Source: Parapristionchus giblindavisi
Taxonomy: Eukaryota > Nematoda > Chromadorea > Rhabditida > Diplogasteridae
Assembly: GCA_943737045.1 (NCBI GenBank)
Contig: CALSFV010000222.1
Location: forward strand, 186,001 to 250,000
Reading direction: 5' to 3'
Length of the DNA: 64,000 nucleotides
Shown in pieces: positions 1-13,937 of this stretch. Position 1 is the first letter of the stretch. Each line of letters starts with the position of its first letter. The notes below the pieces were generated by a model. That model saw nothing but the letters and a program-made list of their open reading frames with translations, did not search any database and was not told where the DNA came from. The translations under genes were made by a program, and so were the position numbers.

Positions 1-86
1 GAATATTGAATATTGAATATTGAATATTGAATATTGAATATTGAATATTGAATATTGAATATTGAATATTGAATATTGAATATTGA
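1..86. repeat. Tandem repeat, 7-bp unit GAATATT
   Basis: About twelve head-to-tail copies of GAATATT start at the window edge and decay into GAATTGAGTATTG. The array probably continues to the left. It would lie in an intron or downstream of receptor gene A. No coding content. Confidence 0.95.
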
Positions 87-111
87 ATTGAGTATTGCAT
101 TCAACGGACTC

Positions 112-252
112 GGGTAGATTTTTGCACTAGGTATGATGCCAACCGTATAAGGAGAGCCGACTGGATAAGAACTATTTGCATATCTTGCCTATGCATTGGA
201 AGTAGTTCTCATCCAATTGGTTCTCATTCAAGGGCTCTCATCCGACCTAATG
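112..252. repeat. Foldback element, family A, copy 1 (divergent)
   Basis: An imperfect inverted repeat: the left arm begins near CACTAGGT and the right arm ends near GACCTAATGCC, with inner arms containing CTGGATAAGAACTATTTGCAT and its reverse. Better-preserved copies lie at 11043-11203 and 38306-38451. The internal ATTTGCAT/ATGCAAAT motif recurs in copies 1 and 2. No ORF. Confidence 0.7.
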
Positions 253-268
253 CCAAAATTTCACATAC

Positions 269-3200
269 CCAATATCAAATTCGGCAAAGTTTTGGCGAAA
301 TTATTAACAAGTATGGCGAAGATAGCGTAGAATGTCCTCCTTATAGTGAAGATATGAAGAGGGTTGACAGGAAAAGCGAATATTATAAATCGATTGAGTG
401 CTATCAGTAAATGTGCATCGATTCCACAAAGCCAAAAGGACATGGTTATCTGAAAACAATGTTTTACCGGTAGTCTCAATTCATTTAAATTAATATTATT
501 AAGTGATGTACAAGAATAAATATGCATGCACTTTAAATTTAAATTTTTTGATTAAATAAGTTAACTAGTAATGTGCCTTATTAAATAATGGGAAAATGTG
601 AAGATTGTTTCTGAGATGGTATTGAGCGTATAAAAATCACTTGTTTTATTTGTAGAAGAGAACTTTCTTGTTTTGCATGGTTCAGAAACTATGCCGATCT
701 CTATTATATATCATATCGCGCGGCGAAGGTCAGCCGGGTTAGAGAGAGGCAGCGGAGAGACAATCGAGAGGCGAGGCGAGATGTAGAAGGCTACATCTCG
801 CCGCGCCTCTCGATTGTGACTTCCGTTCGTTAGCACCGTTTGTCATTTTCTTATGCAAGTACATTTTATACGCACAATAGGTAGTGTGTCACCAAAATGG
901 TAGAAACGAGCTTCGAAAGTGGTAAGTGAGTGGAATCTCCGAAATGTCCAATTTTGCTCGTGGACATGAAGTGAATTTTTGCAAATGCAATATTTAAACT
1001 TTAAAAGTCCCCCCCCCCCACACACACACCCACTAAACTATGTATCACCAGTGAGAATTAGTATCTATACTATAGTTTCTTTTGCAAACCACTTCGTAAT
1101 CGAATTTGGTCAGATAAAACAATCGTTACCGTTCCAATAGTCTTGCTCAGCATTGAATCAATTTGAAAGTAGGGATTATCGTCAGGAAGAATGTACCATG
1201 ATGCATTTATCGCCAACGAACTCATATTGATAATTGCGAGAAATCCGCACATCACACCGAATCTTGAAGAGATTTAATCGATAATTCCTGACTGATATTA
1301 GATTCAATCAATGGTTTCAGCCTAACTAAGTCTCCGCATTTTTCGCTGTAGTTGATCCACTATTTAAAAAAAGTTTGGCTCAATTTCATGACAGAAATAC
1401 CAGACGCACTTCTTCCCCAATTACTGTCCCAACACCAAAATATTGGTTTGCTTGTATAATCGTAATTGATCGATCTCAAATCGTGATTAAACTTACGCAT
1501 TTCGTAGGTGAACTGAATTCAGGACGGTGAATAGTGCGATGACATTTGCGATAATGCCAAAGATGGATACCTTAAGAGAGATGGTCGTTAAGACTCGACC
1601 ACCCCCGGACACGTGCGCTAGCAATGGGAACTGGGGGTCCATACTTGGGTGTTAGGAGTGTCACCGGCCCTTATTACACAAAACAGCAGAAATTTCCTGT
1701 TAGTGCCCTCAGGCTATTAGAAAAATTAATTTAAGTGCAAAAACGTTTAAAAATCATAATTTCTCAAATTGTTGAGATAAATTCCAAATATCATTTGCGA
1801 TGCGTCTAGGGTGCACAGACCTTGCTTATTCACTATTAGCATCGTATGTGCGTTGATTCCTAAACCACTTTTTGGGGCTGATCTATCCTTTCAACCATTT
1901 TTTTGAAAATTTTCATTCTGATTGCGTGCGAAAAATCAGAATTATGTTTGAATCAGCTTCCAACTTGCTTTCTGTAACATTCAGTCATAGTACTTTACAA
2001 TATACATAATCAATATGAAAATCGTTAATTTTCGAAAATTTATATTTTTTTACCATGACACCGGGGTCATGGAAATCGATTTTTCAAAAGTGAGCCAAAT
2101 GCCGGGATTTCAGTTCTACTATGTTTACTCATCGTGAAACTTCACATTGTCATTATCATTTGCTCATTGTCGCAGCATTCGAGTCGACAAAATGCAATAT
2201 TTCAAAAAATTACCGTGAAAGTAGGCACTCAAATTTAATTTTCTGAATTTTCGAAAATAAACGATTTTCATATTTATTATGTATATTGTAAAGTACTATG
2301 ACAGAATGTTACAGAAAGCAAGTTGGAAGCTGATTCAAACATAATTCTGATTTTTCGCACGCAATCAGAATGAAAATTTTCAAAAAAATGGTTGAAAGGA
2401 TAGATCAGCCATTGCGCATTGGCTGAATATTATTCACATCATCAGTACTTCACAATAAGCCGCATAAATGAAAACATTTCAAACTTGAGAAATTTAGAAA
2501 TTTTCAGACCATGAAAATCGAAATTTTAAAATTGATCCAAGTGATTCGCTTCTTGTGTCATTTTACTCGCCTCACCTCTAAACTTTGGGTAGACCACAAT
2601 TCCGCACAAATAGTTTGGAAAATACGTTTGGAAAATACATTTGTTCGGGAAAACCATCGATGACGGAAATTCGAGGGAAAATTTCGGCAAGATGGTCTAC
2701 CGGGAAGAACCCGGTTTTAAGTGAAATCAATGTAGAATTGCTTAGGCTACAATACCTGGTCGGAAATCTTTGCAGCAATCTACAAAAAGCGATAATTTGT
2801 CCGAAAAAAACAAAAAAATTGAGTCAAAAAAGTGGTTTAGGAATCAACGCACATACGATGCTAATAGTGAATAAGCAAGGTCTGTGCACCCTAGACGAAT
2901 CGCAAATGATATTTGGAATTTATCTCAAAAATTTGAGAAATTATGATTTTTAAACGTTTTTGCACTTAAATTAATTTTTCTAATAGCCTGAGGGCACAAA
3001 CAGGAAATTTCTGCTGTTTTGTGTAATAAGGGCCGGTGATACTCCTAACACCCAAGTATGGACCCCCAGTTCCCATTGCTAGCGCACGTCTCCGGGGGTG
3101 GTCGAATATGATCGAATCTTAGGGAACATGCCTCTTAAGATCATGAATTTAATTCTCGGTATTAATTCACGCTTTTTTGCTTATTTAGACATTCCCATAA

Positions 3201-3388
3201 TAACTTATAATAGCATAATAACTTGGTAGTGAAAATAAGTAAGTGTGCTAATTGTGAGTATATAATGTTTGGCGTTATTCCCGGGGTTGTTTGGATTAGT
3301 TTTTTTTTGTTAGTATTCCTAAATGGGTGCGTACCAGATGAATAAGTAGATCAGCGGTTCGATGGAATTGCTCTAGCTCCGAAGCCAT
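269..3388 (-). CDS. srx-like chemoreceptor gene A (5' part; 3' exons outside window)
   Basis: Predicted nematode 7TM chemoreceptor of the Srx class, expected in the membrane of sensory cilia. Exons: 3388-3335 (start MASELEQF), 1570-1497 (TM1, ends LRN), 1262-1130 (TM2, FGVMCG...SWY), 449-269 (TM3-TM4, with IDAHLLIALNRF). The FG-x-x-C box after TM1, the WY after TM2, the KTIGT just before the third donor and the HLLIALNR motif at the end of TM3 are Srx hallmarks. Exon lengths (54, 74, 133, 181) match paralogues B, C and D, and phases agree. The remaining five exons would lie left of position 1. Intron 1 holds hairpin element C1, whose terminal TTAAG forms the acceptor of exon 2. Intron 3 holds repeat B1. 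Family call is firm; exact ends are by eye. Confidence 0.85.
626..873. repeat. Repeat family B, copy 1 (foldback, about 250 bp)
   Basis: Ends GCGTATAAAA and TTTTATACGC are inverted. A GC-rich inner hairpin pairs AGAGGCGAGGCGAGATGTAG with CTACATCTCGCCGCGCCTCT. Other copies: 13713-13822 (half), 37993-38233, and 46026-46268 (interrupted by another element). It lies in intron 3 of receptor gene A. No coding capacity. Confidence 0.85.
1572..3138. mobile_element. TTAA-flanked long hairpin element, family C, copy 1
   Basis: Bounded by TTAA at 1572-1575 and 3135-3138. The left end reads GAGAGATGG; the right end reads CATGCCTC before TTAA. Subterminal arms match: GGACACGTGCGCTAGCAATG near 1608 and its reverse near 3070. 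Two fuller copies (20923-22929, 24405-26409) are about 2.0 kb. This copy has lost roughly 430 bp of the left arm near 1880. No transposase is present, so it is non-autonomous; the TTAA target suggests mobilisation by a piggyBac-type enzyme (inference). Confidence 0.85.
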
Positions 3389-3533
3389 GCCAATCGATAA
3401 CTGATTAAATTTAATACCAATTTACCGAGAGCTATCGTGAAGACACCTCCTGAAATATTCTACATCATTGTGTAGTTTGATTTAAAATTTCTCATTCAAA
3501 GTAAGAATTCCGCAAAACAACTACACGAATCGA

Positions 3534-5062
3534 TTAAGAGCTCGGATCTGTAAGACTCGAGCATTGTCCGGACATTTCGCCAAGAATTTTGATTCAGGCC
3601 ACTGTAGTTTATGGGTGTAGGGTACCTTGGGCCCACATTACAAAATGGTACCCAAAGTGGCCCTAGCAGTGGAACGCGGCGTGCCAGGTGGGCGCCAAGT
3701 TTGAAAACTCGATTTTCATATTTTTTCAACCGAACATGCTAGAGTCCAAATTTCTTCGGCATTTTGTTAGGCATGCCCAATGTGCACATAAACACTATTG
3801 AGATTAATTTTAAGCAATTCCTAGACTGATTTTTTGACAAGAATTTTCGGTTTTTTCGATTTCTCGGCATCTCAATTTCAATTCCGCAAAAGTTCTCGGT
3901 TCAGTACTTTACAATATATATAATCAATATGAAAATCGTTAATTTTCGAAAATTTATATTTTTTTACCATGACACCGGGGTCATGGAAATCGATTTTTTC
4001 AAAAGTGAGCCGAATGCCGGGATTTCAGTTCTACTATGTTTACTCACCATGAAACATCACATTGTCACTGTCATTTGCTAATTGTCGCAGCATTCGAGTC
4101 GAAAAATGCAATATTTCAGAAATTTTCCGTGAAAGTAGGCACTCAAATTGATTTTTTTGAATTTTCCAAAATCAACGATTTTCATATTGATTATGTACAT
4201 TGCAAAGTACTTAGATAGGATGTTACAGAAAGTAATTTGGAAACTGATTCAAGCACAATTCTGACTTTTTCGCACGCATTCAACATGAAACTTTTCGAGA
4301 AATGGTTGAAAGGAGAGATCAGCCATTGAGCATTGGCTGAATATTATTCACATCATTAGTACTTCACAATAGGCCACATAAATGAAAACATTTCAAACTT
4401 GAGAAATTTTGAAATTTTCGATCATGACCCCGGGGTCATGAAAATCGAAATTTTCAAGTTGATCCAAGTGATGGGCTTCTTGAGTTATTTTACTCGTCTC
4501 ACCTCTAAACTTTTAGTAGACCACAATTCCACACTAATCGGTTGGAAAATACAGCAAAAAATCATGAAATAACGCTTCTGAGTCAAGCTGGAAACACTCA
4601 GACCGATTTTTTCCGACACGCGCAATCCAAGATCGATTTCCGCCTAGCAGGGTTACATGCACTAGTAGTTGGGCTACATGGATATACTAGAGAACTTTTG
4701 CGGAATTGAAATTGAGATGCCGAGAAATCGAAAAAACCGAAAATTCTAGTCAAAAAATCAGTCTAGGAATTGCTTAAAATTAATCTCAATAGTGTTTATG
4801 TGCACATTGGGCATGCCTAACAAAATGCCGAAGAAATTTGGACTCTAGCATGTTCGGTTGAAAAAATATGAAAATCGAGTTTTCAAACTTGGCGCCCACC
4901 TGGCACGCCGCGTTCCACTGCTAGGGCCACTTTGGGTACCATTTTGTAATGTGGGCCCAAGGTACCCTACACCCATAAAGTACAGTGGCTTGAATCAAAA
5001 TTCTTGGCGAAATGTCCGGAATCTGGCCGAAATGCTCGAGTCTTACAGATCCGAGCTCTTAA
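3534..5062. mobile_element. TTAA-flanked foldback element, family D
   Basis: TTAA at 3534-3537 and 5059-5062 flank GAGCTCGGATCTGTAAGACT and its reverse complement. The outer arms, about 370 bp each, are almost identical. The same 50-codon reading frame therefore appears on both strands in opposite arms; it is probably not coding. The interior (about 3900-4560) is related to the inner arms of family C, including two copies of the 18-bp CCCCGGGG-centred palindrome. It sits just upstream of gene A exon 1. Confidence 0.8.
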
Positions 5063-7867
5063 TAGAGTGATAATATGGTATATTAAAAGTAAATACAATT
5101 TTATTTGTGGAATTGTTAAAGCTAGCAAAGTGGAAAATTAAGAATTACACTAAAGAAACAAATCACGAAGATACACATAAAACATAATTTTTGAAATACA
5201 TACCCCCACGAAAATTCTAAATGGGCCATGTGGTATGTATGCTTAACGTGGAAAGATAAAAACAATAGTCTTACATACGAGCTTGTACGAAATTAACGAA
5301 ATCGGATAGATCTTATATCGATACAACATTTTCTCAGTTTCAATTATGGAAGTAATTCTAATTTATTGATGCTAACCATTTGTTGCGTAACAGTCATGCA
5401 TTTTGACCATCTAAAATATTCAAAAAAAGGTTACTGAATTCCGCGATCCTTCATTTAAGGCTGAACAAATATTAAAAGCTAATTCATCTTTTCGTTGAAA
5501 GATCATTGCGCGCATATCGCTCTCATTATCACTAGAGAAAAATCAAATACAACAGACTTCTTTATAAAGATGCATAGTAAATACTCGTTTAGCCTCAATT
5601 CATTACAAGGCAGATGATAACTCATTAGCATATATTATTTTATTTCATTTTATTTTATCATACGAACGTGGTTTCAACAAGTAAAATGCGGTTGAAATGA
5701 TAAATATGTACACGGGAAATAAAAATCGTGCGTTATCGTTTTGCTCGCGATCGATTCGAGGAGGGCCTTGAACTTTCTCAGTTGAGTATTGAGTAGTTGA
5801 GCTGGTTCAGGCTCGTCTGCTGGAACCTCATCTGCATTAAATGGAGAGTTTCCCATTAATATATTGATTGAAATTCCGAAAATGTTCGCAAGTGAAATAC
5901 CACGACGAACCACGAATTGACGAATTATAATACTGTAGTTTAAAGAACATCGATATTTGATGCAAATCACATATTGATGCAGTGTATCTAGTATAAATTT
6001 GATTTACATAGGGAATATCAGGGCCACCTCTTAATATAACCCATCTATGCAAATGTGTAGCATCTTGGACAGGCATATATCACTTTTCAACAAAGGCCTA
6101 ACATCTGTAGATGGCGAAGAAGTCTAGGGCGCTCTCTTTCGCCGTGCCTGAAGGGTTCGAATACCAGATCGGGTCGTAATTTTTGCTGACTTCTTTGAAA
6201 TGCTCTAGCTCGACAGCGGGGATATACCGCGAATTTGAACGTCAAATTCTCCAAGGAATACAGTCCCTTTAACCCACTGGCGCCAATGTCAATCATTGTC
6301 GTAGAGGACTCGCTTTATACCATGTGACCACATGACCGATCCAGGGTTAGAAGATACACTGTTGCGTCAAAGTTCAGATCCTTATAGGTGAATTAGTTCG
6401 GGTACGAAAACACGAGCCATTCTGAGCCTGATGACTAGATGGACTGACGCGAAAAAACATTAGGTAGGGGGAGGAAGTGTTCCTCGAGCATTGAGCGTAG
6501 AGGCCCCTGCGATAAACAACAAGTGAAATATGAGGGACAAAGGTGTAAAAAAACTAATTCATCAACCTAATACTATAGTCTAGTATACCGTACACCAGTA
6601 TCTACAACTGATTGTGGGATTGATATCACAAGGACACTTTCGCATCAACCTGCTTTGACATGAACATGGATAGACTGTCCAGAGGGCGTACTATAACGTC
6701 CCTGATGTCTTTTCACGATGAGGAAATGATTTATGAAAGACAATTCGAAACACCATAGGGCACATTATTAGCTAATATATATATTGTAAAAAATATATAT
6801 ATTTAAAGGGCATGAAAACCTATACTTGTACATATGTTAATATTAATAGTTTAATTTCATTATTGCGATGTATAATAGTCGAGAAATGCGTCCATGTCGA
6901 TTGGACGAAAAATTTCTTTTGCGGTGGTATCTACAAGTCCGTGCAGAAAGGTTACAGGAAGTGAAAATGTGGTATTACAATGGAATTAGATCATAGTTAA
7001 ACATGCAAATGTGCTGTTGTAATTAGATATATAATATATTAGTGAATCAAAAGTGGTTATTAGTAGAGGCGTGTTATAGAAATCCCGAAGTTTTTCATAC
7101 ACCACATAATACACTGTTCAATGAAATAGTCAAAACACACTAATAAAATCGGAAAAATAAGCGAAAATGCAAAATGTCACTCGATAAAGTAAAGTCAGAG
7201 TATCGCGCGGATCGTGTCTTTCAAAGTAACTAGTGTGTTCCGTTACGATACGCAGCTACATCGTTTTTCGTGACATTGCAAAATATAATAACTTAACCCA
7301 GTAAACTTGTCATACTGTACTGAATGCTAGAACTTTAGTGACAAGACCAAACATTAGTTCATTATCATCAAAAACATCAGAAGTACATTGTCGAGACAGT
7401 CCATTCGTGTTCAAAGTATTCGAAGATATTCGAAATATTGAATCCTCGAGTTTTTCATGACTAAACTGACCAGGAAGTGTTATGGATCGTATTTCCCTGA
7501 ACATAACAATATTTCCCGCTTAAAGTATAGATGACCCTGGTGGAATACAGCAATAACAGATAGAAGATAGAAAGGCGGAATGAGATAAAGTTCATTTCAA
7601 TGGGTAAATTAGACCTATTCTTTCCTACCCTTGGGTAGTTAAACCTACCAATACTGAGAACAAATCTTGACGTACTGTATTTTAATTTTTTTTCAAACAA
7701 CCACATTAATTTAGGTATCAAGGAGGTTCTTGCGTCCTTTGAAGAAGCGACTATTGATTGACGTGAGTCCAGGAACCGAAATGTAGATATGCTGTGTCTA
7801 TTTAGTTGTGAACAACTAGACATGATGTCATAAGAGTTTTGTCTCAGTTAGATTAGTTTTTCGGTAT
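5063..7867. other. Gene-poor intergenic stretch
   Basis: No receptor exon or retroelement domain found. On the minus strand 5674-5831 is a possible terminal exon: acceptor TTTAATGCAG, then an open frame with DEVPADEPEPAQLL, stop at 5674. No homologue in the window supports it. A tRNA-like promoter at 6097-6176 is listed separately. The rest, about 6300-7867, is AT-rich with only short ORFs. Confidence 0.5.
6097..6176 (+). repeat. tRNA-like sequence (A and B box), probable SINE or tRNA relic
   Basis: TGGCGAAGAAG fits a pol III A box and GGGTTCGAATACC a B box, spaced about as in a tRNA with a short extra arm. The flanks do not form a convincing acceptor stem, so it is unlikely to be a working tRNA. 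Only one copy is in the window. Confidence 0.45.
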
Positions 7868-8303
7868 TTAAAGGTGGAGACTCGCGAATGTTCATGCAAA
7901 TCTCTTGTATCTCGCTTATGCAAGTGTCAATTGATATGCAAGAAGATAGAGTGATCACTCATCAATCCCATAGCCCAATGGTATGACTTCTGATTGATAG
8001 CGCATGCTCGCGGGTTCGAATCCTATTGCCGAACTTTCTTATTTTCAAAAAGCGCGCCTTTGCCTGCGATTGCAAGCATGATTCATTCATGATTCTAGCG
8101 ATCAATAAGCTGAATTAGCATAAAATAATTTATGTATAGTATGTAGAATAACGTTTGCTATCATTCTGTCTTCACAGTTTGTTCACGAAAATATTGCTCG
8201 GACAAGTAAATAATGTAGTGTGCGTAGAATAACTTTTGCTAACTTTCTGTCTTCACAGTTTGGTCTTCACAATATTCGCGGGAGTCCACCTTTAAAAGAT
8301 CAT
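7868..8303 (+). mobile_element. Family G element (TTAA ends with internal tRNA-like promoter), copy 1
   Basis: Starts TTTAAAGGTGGAGACTCGCG and ends near CGCGGGAGTCCACCTTTAAA, so the ends are inverted. Inside, plus strand, about 7970-8030 reads as a tRNA-like segment: AGCCCAATGGT (A box) and GCGGGTTCGAATCC (B box). The 3' portion contains a partial internal duplication of the TGTCTTCACAGTTTG block near 8169 and 8249. Copies 12088-12421, 31512-31866 and 49511-49860 lie in the other orientation. Confidence 0.75.
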
Positions 8304-8462
8304 TCTCTAACAAGGAATTGATCTCAACTCATAGTGGAATTACGACTAGTGGCATAGACCGTTTGTAATTGACGTGTGATTCAGTCTTGACATCCGTTGA
8401 GTCTACTTACCACGAGCTTCTGGTATTCGTGAAAGTAGTTCATGAAATTTCGACAGCGTGCT

Positions 8463-9193
8463 GTGGTGTTACATTTTCAAGACGGGCGCACGCCGTCATT
8501 CGAAATAGTGTTACATTCGGAAACGTCAACGTCAACTTTGATTTTGAAGTGTTTTGGGTCCCAAGTGGAAAACCCTTATTGTCAATTGGGATACGGTAAG
8601 AAGTTACCGTAACCATGGATCAATAATCGGAACTTCTTTGATTTCTGGCCCTGCCCCCGCTCACCCCCCTCCTCTCCATTTCGATCTTTTCGATCGAATG
8701 GAGGGGTCGTCCTCCTCACTGGGAGGACGATGTCCGCGGGGGCGAAATGCTCCCCGAGCTTTCCTCAAGATGGGAGAGCTCTGGACTGAACCGAAAAAAA
8801 GAATCTAATGTTTTTATAGGGGAATGGGGGTGATATGAAAATGAAAATGGATTAGGATGAGAGAGTATGGAAAAAGAGGAGAAAAACTTTCATTTCATCA
8901 TTATATCAATAATAATGCGGTTGGTTTTACCACAACCGAGAAAAGGGTAGGTTACTACGCGAAATGACAATGCGTTGAGGAATGAGAAATGACTAGAATT
9001 GATCTATAATACGATCTGGGCCAGAAATCAAAGAAGTGCCCAATAATCGCTAACTACCGTAACCTTTTACAGTAATTTCATGATCCATCAGCGTTTTCCA
9101 CTCGAGACCGAAAGCACTTCAAATTTCATGTTGACGGAGACGTTCTCCGAAACGTATATACGGCGTGCGCCCGCTTTGAAAATGTAACACCAC
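8463..9193. mobile_element. Foldback element with nested inner hairpin
   Basis: GGTGTTACATTTTCAAGACG at the left pairs with AATGTAACACC at the right; next inward, AACGTCAACGTCAACTTTGA pairs with the stretch around 9130. A second arm pair (CTTCTTTGATTTCTGGCCC at 8634 and its reverse at 9019) encloses a C-rich core with its own small hairpin near 8700. A fragment of one arm recurs at 31930-32080. No protein domain seen. Confidence 0.75.
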
Positions 9194-9511
9194 ATGATAG
9201 ATGAAGTTATGTTTCAGGTGTCTGCTCAACCAACGTTGTAGTGTAGCCTACCTTGTTCCCGTGCAAGGTTGATATAATATAAACATAAATATTCTAGAAT
9301 TATCCCGCGTGCTCTACCAAAAAATCGAAATTTAAAAAATAAATAAATAAAATCTCACAATAATTAAACAACTTCCATAAAATTCCAGTCGCAGATTCAG
9401 ATATTTCTTGTCTATTCGAATTGTTAGTAAATGGAACAATCTTGATTCGTGATCCTATCAAAAGCACTTTTATTCAAATAATTCTTCACATAAAGCAAGT
9501 TGAACACAATA

Positions 9512-13619
<4,108 letters not shown>

Positions 13620-13712
13620 TGTCGCTCAAGCGAGCTGAAACGATATGATTTTAGCTTTATTTGACAAAGACTACTGCTCTACTACGCACATAGAAAAAAA
13701 GTGAACTATTGT

Positions 13713-13822
13713 GCGTATAAAATGTACTTACCTGTACGCAAAAGAACGGTTCTAGATCTCGCCCCGCCTCTCGATTGTCTCTCCGCTGCCTCTCTCTAAC
13801 CCAGATGACCTTCGCCGCGCGC
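13713..13822. repeat. Family B, half copy, cut by the CR1-like element
   Basis: GCGTATAAAATGTACTT to CCTTCGCCGCGCGC matches one half of family B. It stops where the AT-rich 3' tail of the CR1-like retrotransposon begins, so the retrotransposon probably inserted into, or next to, a B element. The other half was not found beyond 17.6 kb. Confidence 0.65.
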
Positions 13823-13937
13823 AATATAATATAATATAATAATAATATATTTATCTTCTCTATACGGATCAAAAACGAGAAGATATATAATGGTATATGT
13901 ACTGATTGAGAACAATAAAGAAGAGACAAACTGCAAA

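Noticed and set aside
4858..5070. ORF MKKYENRVFKLGAHLARR, repeated on the opposite strand at 3496-3729
   Set aside because: The two are the inverted arms of element D, not two genes.
7960..8040. Possible functional tRNA gene (plus strand)
   Set aside because: A and B boxes are present, but acceptor and anticodon stems do not pair well and the segment is repeated inside family G elements.
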